Origin: Xanthobacteraceae bacterium | Lineage (GTDB): Bacteria > Pseudomonadota > Alphaproteobacteria > Rhizobiales > Xanthobacteraceae | Direction of reading: 5' to 3' | Assembly: GCA_030039655.1 (NCBI GenBank) | Contig: JASHVC010000243.1 | Span: forward strand, 1 to 13,865 | Length of the DNA: 13,865 nt | Part shown: piece after piece, positions 1 through 8,135 of the stretch | Layout of the letters: each line of letters starts with the position of its first letter | Numbering within the stretch: the first letter of the stretch is position 1 | Notes under the pieces: model-generated | Databases searched by the model: none | Told to the model about the DNA's origin: nothing | Seen by the model: only the letters and a program-made list of their open reading frames with translations | Translations under genes and position numbers: made by a program

Positions 1-280
1 TTCTGCGCGGAGCTGGCTCGGTACCACGGTGGATGAGATGCGGCGCCGGCGGGACGCGCAGTCATGCATCTGTCACGCAGTGGCGGGGATTTCCGACTGA
101 TTCTCAGTGAACGGGCTCGGAAACATCGGCATTTCTGCCACACGATGTTCATAACCGATTGAATCCTTTCGCTGACTCACGGTGATCACAGCGTGCAGCC
201 GCCAGGGTGACTTCACGCCCCATTCATCGAACAACCTTGCATCTCTTGAGACTGGCGACCTCGGCCGATAACCTTGGGTC
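1..280. other. Left-edge region without a supportable gene
   Basis: No convincing coding region is visible here. All three plus frames entering from the left edge hit a stop within about the first 110 bases, so at most the last few residues of an upstream plus-strand gene are present and they are not recognisable. On the minus strand an ATG near position 64 could open a gene running off the left edge, but only about 21 codons are visible and no ribosome binding site is clear. A weak promoter-like pair lies just before the patatin gene (TTGAGA at 246-251 and GATAAC at 267-272, spacing 15). It sits so close to the ATG at 281 that it would give an almost leaderless transcript, so I do not call it. 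Confidence 0.5.
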
Positions 281-1756
281 ATGGCGGGGGGTTGGGTCCA
301 GCGTTTGCTCCGCGCGGGGCGCGCCCTTGCCGGCGCCGCCCTGCTGGCTGGCTGCGCCGAAGTCATCCACAACGAACCCGTCAACCAGCCGCTCACCGGC
401 AACATCAAGCAGGCCGATCTCGAACTCGGCCGTGGCACAGGGTCCGATTACGACGACACCATCGTGGCGTTGTCATTTTCTGGCGGCGGCTCGCGGGCTG
501 CGGCTTTTTCCCTGGGCGTACTGCAGGGCTTCGACGAAACGCGGGTGCGCACCGCACGCGGCACGGAATCCCTGCTTGATCACGTCGACTTTGTCTCCGG
601 CGTCTCGGGCGGTTCGATCATCGCCGCCTATTACGGGATCAAGAAACGTCAGGCGTTGGTCGACTTCAAGGAACGCTTCCTGCTGCGTAATCCCGAGGAG
701 TCGCTGCAGACGCGGCTCTCCCTCGGCAGCATCCTCCGCGGGCTGCGCGGAGGCGTGAACGACACCACGGAGTTTCCGCGCTGGCTTGACACGAACCTCT
801 ACGAAGGTGCGCGCTTCAGCAGCATGTTTGCGTCGCGGCCGCGCGTCTGGATCAACGCTTCCGACATTTATAGCCGCACGCCGTTTGTCTTTGGCCAAAC
901 CACATTCGGCGCGTTGTGCAGCGATCTGTCCGACTATCCGGTGTCGCTTGCGGTCGCGGCCTCCGCAGCGGTGCCGGTGGTGTTCACGCCGGTGGTGATC
1001 CAGAATTTTCCCGGCGCTTGTCCGGTCCCGCTGCCTGATTGGGTCACGCGTGTGCGCAACAACCAGGATGCGCCTCCGCTTCTTAAAATCTACGCCGATG
1101 CGCTGCAGCGTTACCACGACGGCAGCATCAAGTACGTGAAACTGCTCGACGGCGGCCTGGTCGACGATTACGGGCTCGCAGGTCTCACCCTGGCGCGGCT
1201 CGCTTCCACCACGCCTTATGGTCCGCTTGGTCCGGCCGAGGCGGTCAAATTACGGCGGCTATTGGTTCTGGTTGTGGACGCCGGCCGGGCACCGTCTGGA
1301 GAGTGGGCACAGACCGTGGCCGGCCCCGCCGGTGTCGAATTGATTACGGCCGCGTCTGATACGGCGACGGAATCTGGTGCAGTCGGCAGCTACGCGGCCT
1401 TTGCGGACACGATGGACCGGTGGAAAAGGACGCTGATCAGCTGGCGTTGCCAGCTCTCGGCCGCCGATCGCGTCCGATACCACGCGCCGCCCGGATGGAA
1501 TTGCAGAGACGTAGAGCTCTTCATGGGCCGCGTGGCCTTCGAGCAATTGGGGCCTGAGCGCGCGGCAGCGCTCAACGCGGTCGAGACCAGGTTCAAGCTG
1601 CCACCCGATCAGGTCGACATGCTGATCTCCGCTGGTCGAGATGCGCTCGGCACCAGCAACGTCTTTCACGCCTTCCTCAAGTCTCTGCCGCACGCGCCGA
1701 CGGTGGCGATGCCGCTGGCGGTCCTGCACGAGGCGCGGGCGGAAGGACCTCCTTGA
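281..1756 (+). CDS. Patatin-like phospholipase, predicted lipoprotein
   Basis: This 491-aa protein is a predicted serine acyl hydrolase of the patatin family, which cleaves acyl chains from phospholipids or other lipids with a Ser-Asp dyad. Visible motifs are the oxyanion loop GGGSR (residues 68-72), the nucleophile elbow GVSGG (107-111, catalytic Ser109) and the DGG box (catalytic Asp290). The N-terminus has basic residues, a short hydrophobic run and a lipobox LAGC ending at Cys25, so it is probably lipid-anchored on the outside of the inner membrane or in the outer membrane. The start is the first ATG after an in-frame stop at 269-271. No Shine-Dalgarno sequence precedes it, unlike the next two genes. 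It is longer than a minimal patatin domain (about 200-300 aa); the remainder, about residues 300-491, has no motif I recognise. It lies 92 nt before the GMC small-subunit gene on the same strand, so co-transcription is possible but not shown. The family call is firm; substrate and role are unknown. Confidence 0.9.
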   Translation: MAGGWVQRLLRAGRALAGAALLAGCAEVIHNEPVNQPLTGNIKQADLELGRGTGSDYDDTIVALSFSGGGSRAAAFSLGVLQGFDETRVRTARGTESLLDHVDFVSGVSGGSIIAAYYGIKKRQALVDFKERFLLRNPEESLQTRLSLGSILRGLRGGVNDTTEFPRWLDTNLYEGARFSSMFASRPRVWINASDIYSRTPFVFGQTTFGALCSDLSDYPVSLAVAASAAVPVVFTPVVIQNFPGACPVPLPDWVTRVRNNQDAPPLLKIYADALQRYHDGSIKYVKLLDGGLVDDYGLAGLTLARLASTTPYGPLGPAEAVKLRRLLVLVVDAGRAPSGEWAQTVAGPAGVELITAASDTATESGAVGSYAAFADTMDRWKRTLISWRCQLSAADRVRYHAPPGWNCRDVELFMGRVAFEQLGPERAAALNAVETRFKLPPDQVDMLISAGRDALGTSNVFHAFLKSLPHAPTVAMPLAVLHEARAEGPP

Positions 1757-1835
1757 TTCGTACGGCAATCGAGCGTTGAATTTCGCCGAGCGTTGCGGCC
1801 CGCCATTCCAACAAAGCGGCGGCGACTCGCGGCGC

Positions 1836-1841
1836 AGGAGG
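1836..1841 (+). promoter_or_regulatory. Strong ribosome binding site for the GMC small subunit
   Basis: AGGAGG lies 7 nt before the ATG at 1849. This consensus-like Shine-Dalgarno sequence supports ATG 1849 rather than the internal Met4 codon as the start. Confidence 0.8.
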
Positions 1842-1848
1842 AAACGTT

Positions 1849-2409
1849 ATGACCGGCATGGAACGGCGCGCCTTCATGCAGGGCGCGGGGCTCGGCACGC
1901 TCGCCTTCATGGTTAACGGCGTAGAAATCATGCTCACGCCGCGGCAAGCGCAGGCGCAGGGCGTGCCGCTACGGACGCTGAGCGCTGATGAGGCGGCGAC
2001 GCTTGATGCTGTGGGCGAGACGCTCGTTCCCGGCGCTAAGGCCGCGGGCGTTACCAATTTCGTCGATCAGCAAATCTCCGTTCCAGCCGATGAAGCGCTA
2101 CTCGGTGCGCGCATTCTCAACATGCGGCCGCCATTTGCGAACTTCTATCGCGCGGCGCTTGGTTCGATCGATGCCGTGAGCAACAAGACCAAAGGCCGCA
2201 AGTTCGCGGAGCTCTCAGGCGACGAGCAGCACGAGTTCGTCAGTCAGATGCGGCAGAACAAGATCGACGGTTGGCAAGGGCCGCCCGGCCCGTTCGTCTA
2301 TACGGTACTGCGCGGCGATGCGGTCGATGTCGTGTACGCCACCATGGAAGGCTACGCCGCGCTCGGCGTGCCCTACATGCCCCACATCGCGCCAACGAAG
2401 AAGTGGTGA
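1849..2409 (+). CDS. Tat-signal small subunit of a GMC dehydrogenase (gluconate 2-dehydrogenase subunit 3 family)
   Basis: This 186-aa protein resembles the small (gamma-type) subunit of membrane-associated flavin dehydrogenases such as gluconate, fructose and FAD-glucose dehydrogenase. Residues 4-13 read like a twin-arginine motif (Arg6-Arg7 followed by Ala-Phe-Met). A hydrophobic stretch follows, and an Ala-Gln-Ala site near residue 36 looks like a signal peptidase site. In this family the small subunit carries the Tat signal and escorts the folded, signal-less flavoprotein subunit across the membrane. The mature part (about 150 aa) fits the usual size. The stop codon lies inside the ribosome binding region of the GMC gene, which starts 12 nt later, so the two are almost certainly translated together and form a complex. 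No catalytic motif is expected in this subunit. The family call is good; the substrate cannot be deduced. Confidence 0.85.
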   Translation: MTGMERRAFMQGAGLGTLAFMVNGVEIMLTPRQAQAQGVPLRTLSADEAATLDAVGETLVPGAKAAGVTNFVDQQISVPADEALLGARILNMRPPFANFYRAALGSIDAVSNKTKGRKFAELSGDEQHEFVSQMRQNKIDGWQGPPGPFVYTVLRGDAVDVVYATMEGYAALGVPYMPHIAPTKKW

Positions 2410-2421
2410 GGAGAGAGCGCC

Positions 2422-3993
2422 ATGGCAAACGAAAAAGTCGATGCCGTCATTGTTGGCGCCGGCGCTTCCGGCTCGGTCTACGCCTCCGTTCTGGCCAAAG
2501 CGCGCAAGAAAGTTGTCCTTCTCGACAACGGCCCGGATTGGCAGCTCAGCGACCTCATCAGCTCCGACATCTGGGGCCGCCGGGTGAAGCCCGCCGGGCC
2601 GCCGGTGTTGCTCGAAGGCAAAAACCCATTCGGCTATGTCGGCCAGGCGGGCTGGGGCGTCGGCGGTGCGGCGCTGCACTACTTCGCCAATTTCCCGCGC
2701 TATCTACCAACCGACTACAAGATGAAGAGCGAGCACAATCGCGGACACGATTGGCCGATCGCCTACGAGGACGTGGCGCCCTTCTACGACAAGGTGGCGG
2801 CCGATATCGGCGTTTCGGGTGACGCCAAGGCTGAGGAACGCTGGCGCCCGGCTGGTGCGCCCTATCCGATGCCGCCGATGAAAACGTTCCCGAACGGCGA
2901 GGTCTGGCTCAAAGCCGCCGAGGCCAATGGGATTCATCTGGTGCCGACCGCAGTCGGCATGACCTCGACCGAATTCAAGGGCCGCCCGGCCTGCATCTAC
3001 GACGGCTGGTGCCACGTCGGCTGTCCGACCGGCGCGCTCGCGAATCCAGTGGTGACCTATCTCGGTGAGGCCCGAAAGGCCAAGGCCGAGGTGCGGGCGC
3101 ATTCGACCGTCACCCGTGTCCTTACCAATCAGGAGGGCACCCGTGTCACCGGCGTCGAATATTTCGACGCGCAAAAGCAACGCCAGGTGCAGGAGGCAAG
3201 CGTCGTCATCCTGGCCGCCTGGTCGGCGCAGAATCCGCGCATTCTCCTAAACTCGGCGACCGACAAGCATCCGGATGGCCTCGCCAACAAGAACAAGCTC
3301 GTCGGCAAGTTCATGATGACGCATCACATCGCCGGCACCTGGGCGCTGTTTGACGAAGACATCACGCCACATCTAGGCACGGTGGGCGCGCAGTTCATGT
3401 CCTACGATCGCTATCCCAAGACGAGCTACCAGGGCGCCTTCGGTTCATCGTTCATCGTCACCGGCGCGGCGATGAAGACCAACGATTTTGCCCAAGCGCG
3501 GGGCGATCTGTTCGGCAAGGACCTCGCCGTTTTCATGAAACGTGCCGCGCGCGGATTGACGCGGTTCACCATCTTCGGCGAAGACCTGCCGCAGCTTGAA
3601 AATCGTGTCGAGCTCGCCAGCGACAAGGACGAGTTCGGCATGCCGCTCGCGCGCCTGACCCACAGTTTCAACGACGACGGCATCGCGCTGTGGAACGCCA
3701 ACTTCGATCAAGGCATGAAGATCGCCAAGGCGACGAACGCCAAGGAAACCTGGCCGGGCAAGGGCCCCGTGGTGCCGACCAGCCACTTGCACGGCGGAGC
3801 CATCATGGGAACCGATGCGTCGAACTCGGTGACCAACAGCTTCGGCCAGACCCACGAAGTCGCCAACCTGTGGATGGCCGGGCCGTGCATTTTCCCGACC
3901 GAAGGCGCATCGAACCCGACCTACACGATTTTCGCCGTGTCGCTGCGCGGCGCCGAGCATTTGGCGGAGCACTGGGGGAGCGTGGCGGGGTGA
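2422..3993 (+). CDS. GMC-family FAD-dependent dehydrogenase, large subunit
   Basis: This 523-aa flavoprotein belongs to the glucose-methanol-choline oxidoreductase family and probably oxidises an alcohol or sugar hydroxyl in the periplasm. The N-terminal Rossmann motif GAGASG (residues 12-17) binds FAD, with Asp35 at the end of the second strand where Glu is more common. The C-terminal active-site region has His455 and His457 before MG (462-463), and Asn498 in SNPT; these fit the His/Asn pair of the family. Cys191, Cys197 and Cys201 form C-x5-C-x3-C followed by P-x-G-A, resembling the [3Fe-4S]-binding segment of FAD-glucose dehydrogenase as I recall it. The protein has no signal peptide, which fits export with its Tat-bearing partner just upstream. 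A ribosome binding site GAGGAG (2408-2413) overlaps the upstream stop and sits 8 nt before the ATG. No cytochrome c subunit follows. The gene ends facing the mutase gene (convergent, 40-nt gap). The substrate is unknown. Confidence 0.9.
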   Translation: MANEKVDAVIVGAGASGSVYASVLAKARKKVVLLDNGPDWQLSDLISSDIWGRRVKPAGPPVLLEGKNPFGYVGQAGWGVGGAALHYFANFPRYLPTDYKMKSEHNRGHDWPIAYEDVAPFYDKVAADIGVSGDAKAEERWRPAGAPYPMPPMKTFPNGEVWLKAAEANGIHLVPTAVGMTSTEFKGRPACIYDGWCHVGCPTGALANPVVTYLGEARKAKAEVRAHSTVTRVLTNQEGTRVTGVEYFDAQKQRQVQEASVVILAAWSAQNPRILLNSATDKHPDGLANKNKLVGKFMMTHHIAGTWALFDEDITPHLGTVGAQFMSYDRYPKTSYQGAFGSSFIVTGAAMKTNDFAQARGDLFGKDLAVFMKRAARGLTRFTIFGEDLPQLENRVELASDKDEFGMPLARLTHSFNDDGIALWNANFDQGMKIAKATNAKETWPGKGPVVPTSHLHGGAIMGTDASNSVTNSFGQTHEVANLWMAGPCIFPTEGASNPTYTIFAVSLRGAEHLAEHWGSVAG

Positions 3994-4033
3994 ATCTTCT
4001 CCTCCCGCGTTTGCACGGCGGATGATGAAATAG

Positions 4034-6190
4034 TTACTCTGCCGCTTGCTTCGTATGCCCGAGCCGCTTGTTGAGCGTGTCGAGTAGCGACTCCGCGGCT
4101 TCGGCGATCACGGTGCCGGGCGGGAAGATGGCTTCGGCGCCGGCAGCTTTGAGTGCGTCGTAATCCTGCGGCGGCACCACGCCCCCGACCACGACTAGAA
4201 TGTCCGGCCGGCCGAGGCGTTCGAGTTCGGCCTTGAGTTCCGGCACCAGCGTCAGATGCGCGGCGGCAAGCGAGGAGATGCCAAGGATGTGCACGTCGTT
4301 CTCAACCGCCTGCCGCGCGGCTTCCTCCGGAGTAGCAAACAGCGGCCCGATATCGACGTCGAAGCCGAGGTCGGCGAAGGCCGAGGCGATGACCTTTTGG
4401 CCGCGGTCGTGGCCGTCCTGGCCGATCTTGGCGACCAGGATGCGTGGGCGGCGGCCTTCGTTGTCTTCGAATTCGGCCACGCGTTTGAGCACCCGCTCGA
4501 CGGTATTCGCCATGCCGACCTCCCGCCGATAGACGCCGGAAATCGCCTTGATCTCGGCCTGATGGCGGCCAAAGATCTGCTCCAGCGCCAATGATATTTC
4601 GCCCACCGTCGCCTTGGCGCGCGCCGCGTCGATGGCAAGCGCCAGAAGATTGCCGTTGCCGCCGTCGGCGTTGCGCGTGAGCGTAGCGAGCGCATCGGCA
4701 ACCGCCTTCTGGTCGCGCTCGCGCTTGAGCCGCCCGAGTTTGTCGATCTGCAACTGGCGCACGGCGCTGTTGTCGACCTTGAGGATATCGATGGGTGCTT
4801 CTTCGCTTGGTCGGTATTTGTTGACGCCGATCACAGCCTGCGCTCCGGAATCGATGCGCGCTTGTGTGCGCGCGGCGGCCTCCTCGATGCGCAGCTTGGG
4901 TAGGCCAGCCTCGTTGGCCCGCGTCATGCCGCCAATGTTCTCGACCTCTTCGATGTGCGCCCATGTCCGGGTAGCGAGTTCGTGGGTGAGCCGCTCGACG
5001 TAGAACGATCCGCCCCACGGATCGATGGTCCGCGTTGTGCCGCTCTCGCGCTGCAGGACGATCTGGGTGTTGCGTGCGATCCGGGCAGAAAAGTCGGTCG
5101 GCAGGGCAAGCGCCTCATCGAGGGCATTGGTGTGCAGCGATTGGGTGCCTCCCTGCGTCGCAGCCATTGCCTCGATGGCTGTGCGCGCCACATTGTTGAA
5201 CACGTCCTGCGCCGCGAGCGACCAGCCCGAGGTCTGGCAATGGGTGCGCAGCATAAGCGAGCGCTCGTCGCGCGGATTGAACGGCTTCATCAGCTTCGCC
5301 CACAGCACGCGTGCGGCGCGCAGCTTTGCGATCTCCATGAAGTAATTCATGCCGATGCCGAAGAAAAACGACAGCCGCGGCGCGAAGCGATCGACGTCGA
5401 GCCCGGCCTTGAGTCCGGCGCGCACGTATTCGACGCCGTCGGCGAGCGTGTAGGCAAGCTCGAGGTCGGCGGTCGCTCCCGCCTCCTGCATGTGATAGCC
5501 GGAGATCGAGATGGAATTGAATTTCGGCATATGCGCCGATGTATAGGAGAAAATGTCGGAGATGATGCGCAGCGACGGCTTGGGCGGATAGATGTAGGTA
5601 TTGCGCACCATGAACTCTTTCAGAATGTCGTTCTGAATGGTGCCCGAAAGTTTCTCCGGCGGCACGCCTTGCTCCTCGGCCGCCACGATGTAGAGGGCTA
5701 ATACCGGCAGCACGGCGCCGTTCATAGTCATCGATACCGACATCTGGTCGAGCGGAATGCCGGCGAACAGCGTGCGCATGTCGTAGATCGAGTCGATCGC
5801 CACGCCCGCCATGCCCACGTCGCCGGATACGCGCGGATGGTCGCTGTCGTAGCCGCGATGGGTGGCGAGATCGAACGCGATGGACAGGCCTTTTTGCCCG
5901 GCCGCCAGATTGCGCCGATAGAACGCGTTCGAATCCTCGGCGGTGGAAAAGCCGGCATATTGCCGGATGGTCCACGGCTGGGTGACGTACATGGTGGGGT
6001 AGGGGCCGCGCAGATAGGGTGCGATGCCGGGATACGTATCGAGCGCATCGAGGCCGGAAACGTCAGCCGGCTCGTAGAGCGGCTTTACGGCGATGCCTTC
6101 GGGCGTGAGCCAGGGAGCGCCAGCGGAGTCGCCGACGTCGATTTTGGCATCGGCAAAATCTACCCGAGAAAAGTCCGGGATGCGGCTCAT
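4034..6190 (-). CDS. mutB: Methylmalonyl-CoA mutase large subunit with B12 domain
   Basis: This 718-aa protein is the catalytic chain of adenosylcobalamin-dependent methylmalonyl-CoA mutase, which interconverts (R)-methylmalonyl-CoA and succinyl-CoA in propionate and branched-chain carbon metabolism. The N-terminal barrel contains the family stretch [19 protein letters not shown], including the Tyr typical of methylmalonyl- rather than isobutyryl-CoA mutases, and the conserved CQTSGWSL and GGTQSLHTN segments. The C-terminal cobalamin domain has the base-off/His-on motif D592-x-H594-x-x-G597, then the Ser-Leu and Gly-Gly elements of that fold. Length and motifs are complete. The start ATG at 6190 has an AAGG-type ribosome binding site. 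The gene lies last on the minus strand, 115 nt after the Bug gene, and converges with the GMC gene. Its partner mutA-like subunit is not adjacent but two genes upstream. Alternatives are ethylmalonyl- or other acyl-CoA mutases; the companion small subunit favours methylmalonyl-CoA mutase. Confidence 0.93.
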   Translation of the reverse strand: MSRIPDFSRVDFADAKIDVGDSAGAPWLTPEGIAVKPLYEPADVSGLDALDTYPGIAPYLRGPYPTMYVTQPWTIRQYAGFSTAEDSNAFYRRNLAAGQKGLSIAFDLATHRGYDSDHPRVSGDVGMAGVAIDSIYDMRTLFAGIPLDQMSVSMTMNGAVLPVLALYIVAAEEQGVPPEKLSGTIQNDILKEFMVRNTYIYPPKPSLRIISDIFSYTSAHMPKFNSISISGYHMQEAGATADLELAYTLADGVEYVRAGLKAGLDVDRFAPRLSFFFGIGMNYFMEIAKLRAARVLWAKLMKPFNPRDERSLMLRTHCQTSGWSLAAQDVFNNVARTAIEAMAATQGGTQSLHTNALDEALALPTDFSARIARNTQIVLQRESGTTRTIDPWGGSFYVERLTHELATRTWAHIEEVENIGGMTRANEAGLPKLRIEEAAARTQARIDSGAQAVIGVNKYRPSEEAPIDILKVDNSAVRQLQIDKLGRLKRERDQKAVADALATLTRNADGGNGNLLALAIDAARAKATVGEISLALEQIFGRHQAEIKAISGVYRREVGMANTVERVLKRVAEFEDNEGRRPRILVAKIGQDGHDRGQKVIASAFADLGFDVDIGPLFATPEEAARQAVENDVHILGISSLAAAHLTLVPELKAELERLGRPDILVVVGGVVPPQDYDALKAAGAEAIFPPGTVIAEAAESLLDTLNKRLGHTKQAAE

Positions 6191-6305
6191 TAGACCTTAT
6201 AACCTCTCGGCGCGGCGCTGTTCCCGGTCGTCGCCGCGGCGCTGCAAGATTCAAGCAAGCCGTTTATATATCATACTCGGCGGCCAACGTCGCGCACCCC
6301 TAGCG
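6191..6305 (-). other. Spacer between the Bug gene and mutB with an AT-rich island
   Basis: This 115-nt gap is unusually AT-rich for the window around 6259-6277. Read on the minus strand it contains TATGAT followed directly by ATATAAA, a good match to a -10 element. I find no acceptable -35 hexamer at 16-18 nt, so I do not call a promoter. The gap is much longer than the others in this minus-strand group (23 and 49 nt), so mutB may have its own transcription start. No intrinsic terminator follows the Bug gene, so read-through is also possible. Confidence 0.35.
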
Positions 6306-7292
6306 TCAGTCGACCTGCAGCCTCAGACGCTCGATTACAGGTTTGACCTGCAAATAGTTACTTTCCAGGAAGGCGGCCAATTGCTCGGGCGTATTCGACT
6401 GCGCCTCAAAGCCGCGGATGTGGAGTGCCTTTTGGTACTCGGCACCAGCCGCGACCTTGGCCATATCGTCGTGTACTTTCTTGACGATCGCCGGCGGTGT
6501 GCCGCTTGTCGCCTCGACAGCGAACCACAGACTGTAGTCCATCTTCGGCATGCCGAGCTCGGCGAACGTTGGCACGTCCGGGAGGGTATCGGTACGATTT
6601 GGGGCAGTGACCGCGAGGCCGCGCACTGTGCCGGCCTTGACGAACGGCACTGCCGTCGAGATTCCCACCATGAACATGGCGACGTCGCCGGAGATCAGCG
6701 CAGCAATCGACTGCTGCGAGGAGCCAGGATAGGGCACGTGAGTCATCTTGAGGCCGGCCATGGAGAGGAACACTTCGGCTGCAAGATGGGGCGCACTGCC
6801 GACGCCAATGGAAGCAAAATTGTATTTGCCGGGATTGTCTCGTACGAAGGCGGTGAAGTCTTTCAGGTTGGTCACGGGCAGCTTGGGGCTCGCGAGCAGG
6901 ATTTGGTAGCCCACCGCCATCATCGAGATCGGCGCGAAGTCGGACTTCCAGTCATACGGCAAATGCCGGTGCAGCGTCGCCGCGATCGTCAGCGGACCAT
7001 CGGTAGCGAGGTAAAGGGTGTAGCCGTCGGGCTGCGATTTTGCCGCCGCTTCGGTGCCGATCAACCCGCCGGCGCCGGGTTTGTTTTCGATGACGACTTG
7101 CTGGCCCCATAGTTTGGACAATTGCTCACCGAGCAACCGCGCCAAGAGATCGCCGCTGCCGCCCCCGGCATAGGGAACGATCAGATGCACCGGCCGCGAC
7201 GGGTAGTCTTCCGCCAGCGCGGTTGACGCAGCAAAGGGCGCCGACGCTAATCCGAGTCCAAGCCGATTGAGATCACGTCGCGTGAGCGCCAC
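6306..7292 (-). CDS. Bug-family (TctC-like) solute-binding receptor, Tat signal
   Basis: This 328-aa periplasmic protein belongs to the Bug/TctC receptor family of tripartite tricarboxylate transporters; characterised members often bind carboxylates or other small polar compounds. It carries the family pattern: PSRP-VHLIVPYAGGG near the mature N-terminus, ENKPGAGG, QPDGYTL, then HLAAEVFLSMAG and VPYPGSSQ. The start is GTG at 7292. It gives a signal with Arg5-Arg6 in a Thr-Arg-Arg-Asp-Leu context (Tat-like) and a cleavage site after Ala-Leu-Ala (residue 27), and is preceded by GGAGGG 6 nt upstream. The frame stays open to 7460, but that extension is not signal-like and overlaps the upstream gene. 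No TctA or TctB membrane genes are in the window, so this is an orphan receptor, as is common for the family. It begins 23 nt after the isomerase-like gene and is probably in the same operon. The ligand is unknown. Confidence 0.88.
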   Translation of the reverse strand: MALTRRDLNRLGLGLASAPFAASTALAEDYPSRPVHLIVPYAGGGSGDLLARLLGEQLSKLWGQQVVIENKPGAGGLIGTEAAAKSQPDGYTLYLATDGPLTIAATLHRHLPYDWKSDFAPISMMAVGYQILLASPKLPVTNLKDFTAFVRDNPGKYNFASIGVGSAPHLAAEVFLSMAGLKMTHVPYPGSSQQSIAALISGDVAMFMVGISTAVPFVKAGTVRGLAVTAPNRTDTLPDVPTFAELGMPKMDYSLWFAVEATSGTPPAIVKKVHDDMAKVAAGAEYQKALHIRGFEAQSNTPEQLAAFLESNYLQVKPVIERLRLQVD

Positions 7293-7298
7293 GTTGCG

Positions 7299-7304
7299 CC
7301 CTCC
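7299..7304 (-). promoter_or_regulatory. Ribosome binding site fixing the GTG start of the Bug gene
   Basis: GGAGGG on the minus strand lies 6 nt before the GTG at 7292-7290. It decides the start of the Bug receptor in favour of GTG over the far upstream ATG at 7460. An ATG that overlaps this site is in another frame. Confidence 0.7.
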
Positions 7305-7315
7305 ATGTCCAGTGT

Positions 7316-8086
7316 TTAGCCGTGTGCCGCGATCCGGCCCGCGCCGTTGCGCAGCGTTTCCATCAGGCGCCCGTTGCCTGCGAGCGGATCGTTGATACCG
7401 AGAACGCGGAACGCCTCCCAGTGATCGGCATGCGCTCCGCTGACGACCGGAACGCCGCATTCGGCTTCGATGATTGGAGCAGCATCAGCGGCCGCCCACT
7501 GATTACAGGGGATGTAGATGCCATCCGCCTTCGGGGCTGTGCGTAGTGTGCGTTCGGCGACTGCTGCAATGTGTGCCGGCGTCACGTCCTGTAGCCGCTT
7601 GAACACCACGTCTTCGGTGTGCTCGGCGGCAATGTTGAAGCCGCCCGCCTTGAGGAAGGTCAGCGCCGACTGATGCAGGTCGTGCGGATAGGGTGAGACC
7701 ACGACGACATCTTTAATGCCGAGCTGAGCGAGCGCCCGAATGGCCGATCGGATGCTGGTCGATGCTGGCAAGCCTGTGGCATCGGTGATGATCTTGACGA
7801 TCTCTTCTTCAAAGCCCTTGCCTCGGGTTGTCACCACGGGCATGCCGCAATGCATAATATAATCGACATCGCGTGAAGCGAGATACTTCGACAGCATGAC
7901 CAGCGGATCGATTACCGCTTGCTTGAAGTTCTCCTTGTTCCAGTGCTCCACGTTGGAGGTGATCGCGCAGATCGAAACGCCGTCGGGGGCCATCTTGTAG
8001 AAGTCGTGGCACGCCGTTTCCATCACGGTTGGACTGAGGACGCCGATACGTTTTCGCCAGCCGAGGGGTTGGTCCGGTCTGCTCAT
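7316..8086 (-). CDS. Asp/Glu racemase superfamily enzyme (maleate isomerase / arylmalonate decarboxylase-like)
   Basis: This 256-aa cytoplasmic protein belongs to the cofactor-free Asp/Glu racemase superfamily, in the branch with maleate cis-trans isomerase and arylmalonate decarboxylase. Two candidate catalytic cysteines are visible: Cys80 in the segment IMHCGMPVVT and Cys194 in YIPCNQW, each after a predicted core strand. The later segment ECGVPVVSGAHADHW (about residues 209-223) is also typical. Racemases and maleate isomerase use two Cys, whereas arylmalonate decarboxylase has Gly in place of the first, so the pair argues for an isomerase or racemase over a decarboxylase. The chosen ATG at 8086 gives a normal N-terminus and leaves 49 nt after the mutA stop; an earlier in-frame ATG at 8155 would overlap mutA and add a non-family tail. 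The gene lies between the small mutase subunit and a Bug receptor, which suggests a small dicarboxylic acid as substrate, but this is inference. Confidence 0.82.
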   Translation of the reverse strand: MSRPDQPLGWRKRIGVLSPTVMETACHDFYKMAPDGVSICAITSNVEHWNKENFKQAVIDPLVMLSKYLASRDVDYIMHCGMPVVTTRGKGFEEEIVKIITDATGLPASTSIRSAIRALAQLGIKDVVVVSPYPHDLHQSALTFLKAGGFNIAAEHTEDVVFKRLQDVTPAHIAAVAERTLRTAPKADGIYIPCNQWAAADAAPIIEAECGVPVVSGAHADHWEAFRVLGINDPLAGNGRLMETLRNGAGRIAAHG

Positions 8087-8135
8087 GGGCCGCCTGTTCT
8101 TATCGTTGCACGGCCGCAGTCTGATGGGTTTGCCG

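Noticed and set aside
73..438. 121-aa minus-strand open frame at the left edge
   Set aside because: Most of it lies opposite the patatin N-terminus. It has no family-like sequence and no ribosome binding site, and the plus-strand gene explains the open frame through GC-rich codon bias.
4955..5701. 248-aa plus-strand open frame
   Set aside because: It is fully antisense to the well-supported mutB gene. Its translation is low in hydrophobic order and resembles no known family.
7293..7460. N-terminal extension of the Bug receptor to an ATG at 7460
   Set aside because: The 56 extra residues are Arg-rich and overlap the upstream isomerase gene. The GTG at 7292 has a ribosome binding site and begins a proper signal peptide.
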